In this document: piece after piece, positions 54,867 through 63,979 of the stretch
Numbering within the stretch: the stretch's first letter is position 1
How the letters are laid out: every line of letters starts with the position of its first letter
NCBI GenBank assembly: GCA_009746045.1
Contig: RPFO01000016.1
Span: 931,395-995,394 of the forward strand
Origin: Mesostigma viride
Lineage: Eukaryota > Streptophyta > Mesostigmatophyceae > Mesostigmatales > Mesostigmataceae
Direction of reading: 5' to 3'
DNA length: 64,000 bases
Made by a program: the position numbers and the translations under genes
The notes under the pieces: generated by a model
Database searches by the model: none
Told to the model about the DNA's origin: nothing
Seen by the model: only the letters and a program-made list of their open reading frames with translations

Positions 54867-55730
54867 TCACACAGAGGAGCTCATCAGCTTGTAAAGAAGC
54901 TTATATTGCTCAGCAGACTTGTGAGGTAACTTGGTCAAGGCATCAGCAGGATTCTCAGAACCTGGAAGATGTTGAATATCCACCAGACCTGCCAACTCCT
55001 TCAACAGGAGATAATCCAGATCTCTGCTCCTGGCCAACTGCTTGTGCACAAACTGGACCATGCCCATGTTATCTGAAAGGATCAAGGTTTCCATCTGAAG
55101 AGTATGAGGAGTCACTGAAGCCATAATAGCTAGCAACAGCTCCTTGATGTACAAACTGGACTGAATCCCTTCACAAATGGCTCTGCACTCAGAGACATCT
55201 GAACTCACAGCAACCCTTCTTTGAAGACGACTGTACCAGGCCACAAGACTAGGCCTATGTTGCTGAAGCACAAACAAGCCAGCTGACCTGCCTCTGACCT
55301 TAGAAACTTGCCTGCTATCCATGGAGCTATCAACATAGATATCCAAGGAAAATGGCAAAGACAAATCAATCCCAGCTAAAGTAATACCAGGAGACTTGTT
55401 AACATGTGCAATAATCTGGGAAGGCTCCTCCAGGATTAGCACATCATCAGGGGATCTGCTATGGACCATCATGTCAGGCCCACAAATGCTGCCATACCAG
55501 GCCAACTTGCCTTTCAGCTCAGGTGCAATGGATGACGTCATGACCTCTGGAACAGATTGAAGAATGGTACTCTTGTAGTCATTGCCCGCCTGCAGCTTAA
55601 TCAGCCACTGACTCCCCTCCTGAACCAATGTAGCCTGCATTCCACAGAACGTGACAGCCTCTCCAGGCTTCTGCCACAATTCTTTTCCCAAAGGAAATGC
55701 ATCATTAATGATGGGCACAAACTGACTCAA
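54867..55730 (-). CDS. Copia A RNase H region
   Basis: The frame starts next to the RT stop. It contains FCGMQATLVQEGSQWLIKLQ, the RNase H motifs IYVDSSMDSRQVSK (D), VSECRAICEGIQSSLY (E), LSDNMGMVQFVH (D) and SENPADALTKL, and is intact for 287 codons. Relative to the RT frame it is shifted by -1 just after HGDDLHL. Reading back in this frame gives DSAPTKWLSQFV, so the natural junction is at the CAC-CTT position. Confidence 0.82.
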   Translation of the reverse strand: MSQFVPIINDAFPLGKELWQKPGEAVTFCGMQATLVQEGSQWLIKLQAGNDYKSTILQSVPEVMTSSIAPELKGKLAWYGSICGPDMMVHSRSPDDVLILEEPSQIIAHVNKSPGITLAGIDLSLPFSLDIYVDSSMDSRQVSKVRGRSAGLFVLQQHRPSLVAWYSRLQRRVAVSSDVSECRAICEGIQSSLYIKELLLAIMASVTPHTLQMETLILSDNMGMVQFVHKQLARSRDLDYLLLKELAGLVDIQHLPGSENPADALTKLPHKSAEQYKLLYKLMSSSV

Positions 55731-56932
55731 CCACTTAGTGGGAGCTGAATCAAGTGCAAGTCATCACCATGCAGGCTAGCATACACAGGTAAATCATGCC
55801 ACCTACCCAGCAATAAACATGGGTCCACAGATGACACCTTCAACCCACAGTGTTTAGTCAAGAAGTCTTCCAAGGTGAGCCTCCAAATGATGGGACTGGA
55901 CCTGAGACCTTCTAGACCCTTCAGAATCAGCAGGTAGCTAGACTGAAGCTCTGCCTGCCAGGCTACAGGAACTGGCACATGAAATGGTGTTTCACAATGC
56001 CACACCTGTTGAGCCACACTGGGATCACCCTTCAGAAATGCTCTCTTGAAATCTAGCAGAACTGAAGACATATCAGCACCCTGGTTCAGCATACCGACAT
56101 ACAGGCACAATAAAATACGCCATGTATCATGTAGCATCCCAGGTGTATACAACTCCTCGCCCAGAAGATCCCCAGTACCACGGTATTCATTGAGAACTGG
56201 ACGCACATGGGGAACAGACACCCCCTCCACCTCCTTCCGTTTGATGACGAATCTGAGCTTCAACCGTGTACTGTATGGAGGAACTTCATTCACAGGCTGA
56301 CAGCAGTCAAACTGCAACCACTCCTCTAGAGCCTTGGCAAATGCTAGCCTCCAGGCCTCAAACATTAGAGGAGAACTCATTTCCTGGACAAGCTGATCAT
56401 AGCTAAGAGGAGAATGAGCAGCCAGTGATCTCTTAGTAATACCAATACTGCTAGGGTGAAGAGCAGCTGGCATCACAAGACTGGAAGCCACAGGAATCTG
56501 ATTCTCAGGCCACTGCACATTCTTGATCGCTTTCACAGAACTAAATACACTGGCAAGGGAGGTTTTAAAATTGACCAAGGGTATGCTACCCCAGCCAAAC
56601 TTTCTCAGCTTATCAGATGCCACAACAATTCGAGGAGAGCTCAGAAAATTTTGACCCAAGATGATAGGGCCATCATAATCTTCAAGCACAAGAAATGTGA
56701 CATTCTCACCCATGAAGGGTACCAGCACCTCTCCCAATACCATAATGTGTGTCCTGCCACTAAAGTCAGACACCCAAGCACAACTAGGCGAAAGCACCTG
56801 CCGTTGACCTGTATGTTGAGATCCCATAACAGAAACCTCATTTAGATGAACGCGGATCAGTGAGTTTCTGGTCTTCCCAAGATGTGATGAATGGAGCCAT
56901 GGTTTCAACCAGCGGCTTTTAACCTTTACCAC
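55727..56932 (-). CDS. Copia A protease remnant and reverse transcriptase
   Basis: At the start is a retropepsin-like segment: LIRVHLNEVSVMGS, then VSDFSGRTHIMVLGEVLVPF and GPIILGQNFLSSP. The aspartate expected in the DT(N/G) position is histidine here, so the protease is inactive in this copy. RT follows: RLKLRFVIKRKEVEGVSVPH, RPVLNEYRGTGDL, SSVLLDFKRAFLKGDPS, LKGLEGLRSSPIIWR and the catalytic ASLHGDDLHLI. The histidine-for-tyrosine in HGDD is shared with copia B. Confidence 0.8.
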   Translation of the reverse strand: MVKVKSRWLKPWLHSSHLGKTRNSLIRVHLNEVSVMGSQHTGQRQVLSPSCAWVSDFSGRTHIMVLGEVLVPFMGENVTFLVLEDYDGPIILGQNFLSSPRIVVASDKLRKFGWGSIPLVNFKTSLASVFSSVKAIKNVQWPENQIPVASSLVMPAALHPSSIGITKRSLAAHSPLSYDQLVQEMSSPLMFEAWRLAFAKALEEWLQFDCCQPVNEVPPYSTRLKLRFVIKRKEVEGVSVPHVRPVLNEYRGTGDLLGEELYTPGMLHDTWRILLCLYVGMLNQGADMSSVLLDFKRAFLKGDPSVAQQVWHCETPFHVPVPVAWQAELQSSYLLILKGLEGLRSSPIIWRLTLEDFLTKHCGLKVSSVDPCLLLGRWHDLPVYASLHGDDLHLIQLPLSG

Positions 56933-57997
56933 AGTTGCCTCACTACCCTGTGGTCACTAGCCTGAGGCGGCAGCACCCACGGACGGTGTTGGGAAAAGAC
57001 GCTTGGCCACTGCTGTGTCCGAGCCTTTCTAGGTCTCACCATTGCTGCCAGGCCTTGCACGCCTTGGCAGGTCCGCCACTGTCAATTTCCTTGGTTGCAT
57101 CAATCCAGGACGTCTGTCCTTCCATGAATGACAGTAACGCTCTGGATTTATCCGTCATGACAAGTACCCGTCCATCCCAGGCCTGCAGGACTGCCAGTCC
57201 TGAAGTCCTGTGACATTCTTGGTACCATCAACCAATATTGACCACAGTACCTCCTAGTGACAGTCGGTCCTGTGACACGTAACGTGTGATGGTTCACCCA
57301 ACACTGCCACGTGCCCTGTCCCTCACGTGTCCTTAGTCCTGGTACTGCTGTAGCGTCCGGCGGCATTACTTCGGGACTTGATAACTCTCAAGTTCCTTGT
57401 CCAAATGAGGCGTTTAGCACGGCGTTGGAAAGGCCACTTCAAGTATGATATGCTTAGCATATTGCATCACCAATATGCTAACTCCAACCCTTTCTTGTTT
57501 TGGAGCTGCAAGCTTCACACCATGACCAACCCATTCCTTGCTGCCTTGTGAAATGGACACCTGGTTACCCTGGACTTATAATAAGCCTCATGAGCACCCC
57601 TTTTGCCACCTTAATGGTATCCTTCTTAGGGATCTATGGTTCAACCCTGCCATCTGATCATTAACTTGACCTGCAGGTCATCCCCAACCCTTTCTTTTGC
57701 AACTGTACCTTGGCTTGGGCTTAAAGGAGGATATTGAATATTCCTTAGGCAACATATCCTGGATATCTGAATGAGAGGCCCTGACTACAGGAAACGTATT
57801 ACAGTGAGTTCCTGGTCTTCCCAGTTATCACTGGCGCCCGTTTCATGGCGCCCGCCCCGAGCGTTCCAGGCATCATCCATCCAAATGTTCACCAATGGAA
57901 ACCACTTCAACACCACTGTGCCACTGCTTGATGGGGAGCCCATGTCATCACTGGGTGTTAAAGCCCAGGAGTCATACATACCAGGCTGTGGCTCAAC

Positions 57998-58014
57998 TAG
58001 GGAATCGAACCCTA
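57998..58014 (-). other. tRNA T-arm-like hairpin downstream of copia B pol
   Basis: TAGGGTTCGATTCCCTA on the minus strand. Compared with copia A the outer stem pair is T-A instead of C-G, a compensatory change that keeps the stem. Confidence 0.6.
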
Positions 58015-58446
58015 CCCCAGAACCCCAGGTTAAACTTAACCTGGTCACATGACAGACAACAAGAGAGATTGGCATACAACATGATTATGTTTTATTATAG
58101 AATATCCACCAAAACCAATGTTGAGTGTTCCCAGTGGACCAGCCTGCACCAGCAAGGCCCAACTGTCAGGTTACAACACCATAATATCCAAGGTTGTCAC
58201 TTATTCACAGCTAAAGAAAACTAAACAAGAGAGATATATACAAACAACCTGGAAGAACTCTCAACATGGCCTGCCCTGTCATGGCCTAACTGCCCGAGGC
58301 CAAAGGCATCCCACTGTGCTAATCCTTTACAGGAAGAGCTTGCTCCTGTTGAGCCTTCTACCTGCTTGGTGACAGGTAGGCTACCTGTTGCCCTCCCCCC
58401 TGGGGACAACAGCACTGGTCAGCCACCAACTGGCAAAGGCTGGACT

Positions 58447-59316
58447 TCAAGTCCCACCAGAAAAGGGGTACATGAGCCCTTTGAGCACAGGGTATTGTAG
58501 CTCAGCCTTGCTCTCCAGCTTGGTGAGGGCGTCTGCTGGGTTGTCAACACCAGGCACATGTTCAAGATGAGCAAGGTAAGACATCTCCTTCAGCAACAAA
58601 TAATCCAGATCCCTGCTCCTGGCGAGCTGTCTGTGCACAAACTGCACCATGCCCATGCTGTCTGTCTTGACCAGTGTGTGCAGCTGCAAGCTACAGGAAG
58701 CTACCTGACAGAGCTGGTAGAATAACTCCCTGAGGTAAAGAGCAGTGTGTAGCCCCTCACATATTGCCCTGCACTCAGCAATGTCACTGCTGGGCGTCAC
58801 CCTGTTCTGTAACCTACTGTACCAGCTGACCAGAGAAGTGTGCTCCTGTTGTAGTGTAATGAGTGCTGCTGCCCTACCCCTGACATCCGTCACCTTCCTG
58901 CTGTCCATGGAACTGTCCACAAAAAGCACCATGTTGAGTGGTTTGTACAAGTCCACAGCTGCCAGTATGAGTGGAGGTGAGCTCCTGACAGACTCAACCA
59001 CCTGCTCTGCCCCTACCTCAACCAGCTGAGCATCTGTGAGCCTACTCAGCACCAACAAATCTGGGGCACAAATGCTAGCTAGCCAAGCCAACATTCCCCT
59101 GATTGTGGCACACCTGGCCTGGGTAATGGGCTGCTGGAGGGCATCAATGATCTGCTGAGGATAGTTGTTGCCACCCTCCATCTTGATAAACCAAGTACCT
59201 GCCCTCTTGATCAGCGTGGCCTGCATTCCACAAAACACCATGGGCTCATCCTGCTTCATGTGCTGGACCTTTCCTAACTCAAACCTCTTCTGGATCTTGG
59301 ACAGTACTGAATCCAC
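58447..59316 (-). CDS. Copia B RNase H region
   Basis: 289 codons: FCGMQATLIKRAGTWFIKME, RNase H residues in LFVDSSMDSRKVTD (D), IAECRAICEGLHTALY (E), VKTDSMGMVQFVHRQ (D), and VPGVDNPADALTKLE. It is intact. It lies in the -1 frame relative to the RT ORF that ends with TAG immediately after HGDDLHL; the -1 frame reads on through GPPEWVDSV without a stop. Confidence 0.85.
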   Translation of the reverse strand: MDSVLSKIQKRFELGKVQHMKQDEPMVFCGMQATLIKRAGTWFIKMEGGNNYPQQIIDALQQPITQARCATIRGMLAWLASICAPDLLVLSRLTDAQLVEVGAEQVVESVRSSPPLILAAVDLYKPLNMVLFVDSSMDSRKVTDVRGRAAALITLQQEHTSLVSWYSRLQNRVTPSSDIAECRAICEGLHTALYLRELFYQLCQVASCSLQLHTLVKTDSMGMVQFVHRQLARSRDLDYLLLKEMSYLAHLEHVPGVDNPADALTKLESKAELQYPVLKGLMYPFSGGT

Positions 59317-59330
59317 CCACTCAGGAGGCC

Positions 59331-61982
59331 CTAAAGGTGCAGGTCATCTCCATGCAGAGATGCAAACACAGGCAACCCTTCATGAGTACTCTGGAACAAG
59401 CAAGGATCAACTGGAGACACAGTAAAGCCACAGTGAGTTTTCAGAAACTTTTCCAGGCTCTTTCTCCAGATGATAGGGCTGGACCTGAGACCCTCCAAAC
59501 CCTTGAGTATTCTGAGATATTTTGACTTGATCTCTGCTCTCCACACCTTGGGCACTGTTACAAAGAAGGGAGGGATATCACGCCACGTCTCCTTGGCCTG
59601 CTCCACATCACCTTTAAGAAAAGCCCTCTTGAAATCAATCAGCACAGAGCTGTACGCAATGCCCTTGACCAGGAAAGACAGATATATACACAGAACAATC
59701 CTCCAGGTATCATGCAGCATCCCAGGCGTATACAACTCCTCATCTGTCAGCTCCCCCGTGCCATGGTACTCAGTCACAACTGGCCTCACATGTGGCACCT
59801 GCACACCGTCTATCTCCTTCAGCTTGAGCACAAACAAGAGCCTTAGCAACTGATGCTCCCTGGGCAACTCATCCACAGGCTCAGCACAGTTAGACACTAT
59901 CCAGTCATGCCCACTGGAGACAAACCCTAGAATCCATGCCTTAGCCATCTTGGGGCTTTGCATCAACTCTACCAACTGGTGCCAGGAAATAGGACTGTGA
60001 CCAGCAATCTGGTACTTGTGCACCCCCAAGTCCCGTGGATCTAGGGTGGTTGGGATGATCAACAAGTCCTCAGCAATGGGCTCCTTGCCTTCAGGCCCCA
60101 CACTCTGCTGCCCCTTCACAGCCTTGACTGCCACAGCTAGACCCTTGGAGTAGTGATATCTCTGGAGGGGCAAACTGCCATGACCTTCTAGTGCAAGCTC
60201 ATCTGCTGACAGAGTCACTCCTGGCATGCACAAGAAATTCTGGCCCAAAATGGCAGGCCCCTGGTACCCTTCCACCACACAGAACGCAGTGGGGACACCC
60301 AGGATAGGCACAGTCACTTCCCCTAGGATCTTCATTGTTACAGTGCCCGTAAAGTCACTCACTGCCCTGCAGCCAGCCTTATTCACCTTCAGGCCCTGAG
60401 CATCCTCCACCCTGATGATAGACACCTCTGAGTTAGTATCCACTTCTAGGGTAGCAGCCCAGCAAGAACCCCATTCAGTCAACTTAGATACCTTGGGATC
60501 CTTGTGCTTGTTGAACATGAGCGACCGGACAATGTCTGCCATGAGTGGCCTCTTGGACCCTGGTGCAGGCCCAGCCCCCGTTGGCTCCACCACAGGTGAT
60601 GCAGTTGCCTCCTGCACCTCATCATCATCAGAGGGATAGCCACCTCCCACGTCAGTGACAGGCACATCAACTACCTGGTCCTTAACCTGGCCCTCCAGCC
60701 AACACTGGGGTCCAGGCCCGTCTGCAGGCCAGATTGCATGTGGCTTGCGTTCCTTGACGTTGGCCCAGCTCAACCTGTAAACATGCCTGGGATTACTCTC
60801 CAAGGCCACAAGGCAGGAACGATTGGCATCTTCCACACAGGTCACCACCCCGTTCTGCCACTTGCCCCTCTTGCCCTGCATTGATGGCTCCTTCCACATT
60901 CTGACCTTCAGCCCCACCTGAGGCCTCAGCACATTCCAGCCCCTATCCTTGCGTCTCAACTGAGCAAACACCCTGTCTGCTTTCCTCAAGCATGCCTGGA
61001 CCACTTCCTGGGCTAGCATCCCAAACTGCAGTGCTACAGGATTGACAGCCACCCCGTCATAATAGTAGTTTATTCTGAGGTTCAACTGTTCTTCCACCTG
61101 CCTGGTCCACACTGCCCTCTCCAAAGCAGATGCTACCAGTGGCACCTTAGGTTCTGCCAGCACTACGGTCTTGACCTCCCTGATGGATCTCTCCACAGCA
61201 CCTTGCTGTCCATGGCTCTCCCTGGGCGTGACCAGCAGCTTGCATGGCAGTTGCTCCTGCTGTGACAGTAGGCACTCAAACTGAATATCAGCCTGTACTG
61301 TCTTGTACACCCCAAAGCCTGGTAAGAGAGTCTGCAAGCCCAGCAGCAGGGTATTCCCCTTCATATCTGGCAGAATCTGGAGCAGCCTGTACCTGCTAAA
61401 TCTGTCCACTGCCACCAAAATGTATAAGCCCCTGATATGCTGGACGTCTACCTGGATGTCCCCCTTCTCCCTGGCAGGCTCCCTAGCATGGGACCTTGGC
61501 TTCTTGGCAGCATTCTCCTTACAAGCACATTGCTCAGCTGCAGCCCTGCATGCTTCCCTCAGTGGCTCATCTCCAATCTTCCAACCAAACATCTCAGCCA
61601 TGGCTGTGTGACCAAAGATATTGTGCAGCCTGCGTCCAGCATCCGTGTAGCTCAGTTGCCTAGCCAGATTACGCACCTGGGAAGACGCCTGGACGGGCCC
61701 TGCGTGTGAGGACGCAACATCCACCTTCTGCATCTTGGATCCAGAGGACCCAGCAGACCCTCCCAGCAGAGCATCTAGGCTCCCAGAGCCAACCCTGTCT
61801 GGGGACCCTCCACCTGTTGACAGTTGAGGGGATTGTTGTGCTGCAGCATGCATGCAATCTTGTGGAATGAGAACATCAGTACACCCCTGGTGCTGATCAG
61901 AGGTGGCACCCTGCCCAGATTTATTTACATGTGAAGCTGTGTCCCCACAGGGTGTCTCACTATGTACACGGGACTGCTTCAC
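59331..61982 (-). CDS. pol: Copia B pol: integrase, then retropepsin-like, then reverse transcriptase
   Basis: About 883 codons in the gag frame after the TGA. Residues ~118-330 are integrase: zinc-binding LHNIFGH...CACKENAAKK, GDIQVDVQHIRG (D), TVQADIQFECLL (D), GQQGAVERSIREVK (E). Residues ~490-570 are retropepsin-like: AATLEVDTNSEVSIIRV, the spaced G..V..LG strands, and GPAILGQNFL. Residues ~600-883 are RT: LLFVLKLKEIDGVQVPHVRP, SSVLIDFKRAFLKGD, LKGLEGLRSSPIIWRKS, ASLHGDDLHL. Copia pol normally runs protease-integrase-RT-RNase H; here protease lies between integrase and RT, and nothing protease-like precedes integrase. DTN instead of DTG/DSG makes catalysis uncertain. Confidence 0.85.
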   Translation of the reverse strand: MKQSRVHSETPCGDTASHVNKSGQGATSDQHQGCTDVLIPQDCMHAAAQQSPQLSTGGGSPDRVGSGSLDALLGGSAGSSGSKMQKVDVASSHAGPVQASSQVRNLARQLSYTDAGRRLHNIFGHTAMAEMFGWKIGDEPLREACRAAAEQCACKENAAKKPRSHAREPAREKGDIQVDVQHIRGLYILVAVDRFSRYRLLQILPDMKGNTLLLGLQTLLPGFGVYKTVQADIQFECLLSQQEQLPCKLLVTPRESHGQQGAVERSIREVKTVVLAEPKVPLVASALERAVWTRQVEEQLNLRINYYYDGVAVNPVALQFGMLAQEVVQACLRKADRVFAQLRRKDRGWNVLRPQVGLKVRMWKEPSMQGKRGKWQNGVVTCVEDANRSCLVALESNPRHVYRLSWANVKERKPHAIWPADGPGPQCWLEGQVKDQVVDVPVTDVGGGYPSDDDEVQEATASPVVEPTGAGPAPGSKRPLMADIVRSLMFNKHKDPKVSKLTEWGSCWAATLEVDTNSEVSIIRVEDAQGLKVNKAGCRAVSDFTGTVTMKILGEVTVPILGVPTAFCVVEGYQGPAILGQNFLCMPGVTLSADELALEGHGSLPLQRYHYSKGLAVAVKAVKGQQSVGPEGKEPIAEDLLIIPTTLDPRDLGVHKYQIAGHSPISWHQLVELMQSPKMAKAWILGFVSSGHDWIVSNCAEPVDELPREHQLLRLLFVLKLKEIDGVQVPHVRPVVTEYHGTGELTDEELYTPGMLHDTWRIVLCIYLSFLVKGIAYSSVLIDFKRAFLKGDVEQAKETWRDIPPFFVTVPKVWRAEIKSKYLRILKGLEGLRSSPIIWRKSLEKFLKTHCGFTVSPVDPCLFQSTHEGLPVFASLHGDDLHL

Positions 61983-61991
61983 TAGTCACTT
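61983..61991 (-). promoter_or_regulatory. In-frame TGA-CTA-G readthrough context between gag and pol
   Basis: The minus strand reads GAT CAG AAG TGA CTA GTG AAG. The gag and pol frames are the same and are separated only by this TGA. TGA followed by CTAG is a known strong stop-codon readthrough context in eukaryotes. Confidence 0.65.
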
Positions 61992-62884
61992 CTGATCAGA
62001 CTGCCCCTTCTTCTTGTTTGGGCAATCCCTCTTCCAGTGACCTTCCTTGCCACAAGCAAAACACTTGCTCTTGCCAGACCCTCCCCCTGGGGCCTTGCTG
62101 TCCTGCTTGTTCTGGTTGCCTGAGGCCTGATTGTTATTCTGCCCCTGGCCACCACCCTTACCCTGCTGATGGCTGTTACGGTTGCCAGACTGGTTCCCCT
62201 GATTCTGGTTCCCCTGCTGACCTCCTCCACCACCCTGGTTCTGCTCCTTCTGGGCCTGCTTCCTTCTCCTGCTACCATACCGTGTCCCAGATGGGGTACG
62301 GTTCTTGCCCTGGCTAGCCTGAGACGCTGACCCTCCCTGAGAACTGATACCCTTGCAGGTAGGGACCCGGGTCCTGAAGTTTAGTATCACACGCTTCAGA
62401 GCCCCCCAGGTGCCATCAGTGAGATCACAGAGCTGCCTAGCAGTAGCCCTACCTTCCTCTGACAAGCCCATCTTATCAAAGAAGTGGTCTGCTGCTGCCC
62501 TGACTGTCACACTGAAGCCCTGCTTCTTGCCTGCCTCCACGATCAACTCAAACCTGGCCAGCTCAGCAGCCACCTCACCCTTGATCTCAAACTCATCAAA
62601 TTCTCTCTTCTTTTCCATGGTGAGATTGTGAACCCTGTCAGAAAACTCCTCCTTGATGTCATCCAGGAACTGCAGCCAAGTGTGCCCCTCTTTCAGAGCA
62701 TGCCTAGCCATGTCATTGACCCTTTCAGACGACCCCTTGTTTGCGGTGGAAGAGTGAAACACCCTGACAATATCCACACCTGCTGCGACAGAGCCCACAA
62801 CTAGCTTCATGTCATCAAGCCATTTATCCAGGTTGTCTTGCTTCAGGGAGGGTTGAGCGCTTTCTGCCCATTCATGACTGTCAC
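61986..62884 (-). CDS. gag: Copia B Gag, main part with zinc knuckle
   Basis: The frame is open from a TGA near 62888 and reads ESAQPSLKQDNLDKWLDDMK, then VARHALKEG-type helical capsid sequence (HTWLQFLDDIKEEFSDRVHN, LARFELIVEAGKKQGF, GATARQ-like LCDLTDGTWGALKRVILNF). A Gln/Gly/Asn-rich low-complexity tract follows, then CFACGKEGHWKRDC (CX2CX4HX4C), ending KKGQSDQK before TGA. It would form the particle and bind RNA. The first ATG (62810) is internal to the conserved start, so translation probably begins upstream at 63309 across two frame changes. Confidence 0.8.
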
Positions 62885-63309
62885 AGCATCAGAAAATGGA
62901 CGGGTGCCAGGCAACACACTCCCCACACGCACTGGTGGTGCCTGGGGAGGGTCAATCCTAGCCTCCAAACGCTCGGGCAACATACCAGACACCCTATCGT
63001 GAACAGCAGCTTGCTTTGCAGCACGCACACCTGGGGTGACGATGGCGTCCTCCTCACCAGGCGTTGTGAGCACCACTGCTCCGTAGGTCGCCTGGCACGC
63101 TTGACTTTCTCCGCCTCAGCTTGCCCATCACGCCACCGCTTGTGTGTTCTCCCGGCTCTGGGGTCCATCTCTGGGATAGGTTGCCCAGCTGGCGCCTCCA
63201 CGCCCCTCTCCTCCATCGCCTCCCCTTCCTCTCTGGCGATGTCCTCCTCTGCCGTTCGCTCCCGTTGCTCCTCGAATGTCGCCGCACCCCGGCTTGCCCT
63301 CCTAGGCAT
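62881..63309 (-). pseudogene. gag: Copia B Gag N-terminal extension (two frame changes)
   Basis: ATG at 63309 starts MPRRASRGAATFEEQRERTA, rich in Glu and Arg. Near 63080 the coding appearance moves to another frame (VVLTTPGEEDAIVTPGVRAA, VSGMLPERLEARIDPP, GTRPFSDAV), and near 62890 to the main gag frame. Either two mutations or two assembly indels split it. The join to the main part is inferred from contiguity and codon appearance. Confidence 0.5.
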
Positions 63310-63377
63310 TATATACAATGGCTGCGACCAACTTTGCAACAAGAAAACAGCAAACTCTCCACCTATCCTCCACCCCC

Positions 63378-63979
63378 TCAAGCCTCGTTTTCAGACGAAG
63401 CTTCTCCTGCAACCGGTGCAGGTGCTGGCTCGTGGAACGGTCCCTCCACCGGATTCAATGGCTGCCCCTGGTCGTCGTGAGTAGGCACAGGCCTAATAAC
63501 CACCGGAAGCCTCAAACCATACGCGTAATCACGTATCCAGCGAGAACGCCCCCACCTCAGCAAATGGCCTCACCTAAACCAACGTTGTCGTCAATGTGGT
63601 AGCGATTAAGCTCGTCCCGCTGCGCCTGCTCACGGCCCTCCTGAGAGCCGTCGCCCTCGTGACGCCTCTGGGCCGGCTGTACTACCGCCCCTGCTGGCTG
63701 ATCTACGAAGTCGTAGAAGGCGTCGTCGGCTGAGACCTCTCGACCGCCAACCACGTCGACAGTCAAACTTAGCTGGTTTAACTCTCGGCGAGAATGTGGA
63801 GTATCCCGACTAGTGTAGATGGAGAAGGGATTAAGAGTAATGAAGACACGATCAGCAGCGCCTCTGGTCAACTCTAAGACAGAGTGCGCCAGATTCTGGC
63901 ACTCTGCCACCAACGCCTGCGTACTGCCACGAACGATGGCCTCCCGCCTGTCCCGGGCGACCTGCACCACGTTTGGCAC
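63378..63979 (-). CDS. Unrecognised coding-like ORFs at window end
   Basis: Two adjacent minus-strand frames: 63979-63557 (VVQVARDRREAIVRGSTQAL, then VFITLNPFSIYTSRDTP, ending NVGLGEAIC) and 63563-63378 (RWIRDYAYGLRLPVVIRPVP, ending GEASSENEA). The second overlaps the end of the first in a different frame and may continue it. They lie upstream of copia B gag in the same orientation, so they could be retroelement or host sequence. No family recognised. Confidence 0.35.

Larger units (their letters stand above)
54030..56935 (-). mobile_element. Copia-like retrotransposon A, 5'-truncated
   Basis: The minus strand carries a protease remnant, RT and RNase H, then about 800 bp of 3' sequence. That sequence includes a T-arm-like hairpin, GGCGCCAGTTCTGATAAC and two copies of an AAAAGAAAGAAAGGGCTGGAG motif near 54080-54160. 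Integrase and gag are missing upstream. LTR borders could not be fixed. 56936-57400 shows no recognised domain. Confidence 0.75.
57420..62830 (-). mobile_element. Copia-like retrotransposon B, gag to RNase H with 3' region
   Basis: Gag, a leaky-stop pol, RT and RNase H are in order on the minus strand, followed by about 1 kb of 3' sequence. The 3' sequence has a T-arm-like hairpin at 57998-58014, GGGCGCCAGTGATAAC near 57830, and AAAAC-AAGAAAGGGTTGGAG near 57490, all with counterparts after copia A. The 5' LTR is not in the window or not recognised. Gag may start as far right as 63309. Confidence 0.8.
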
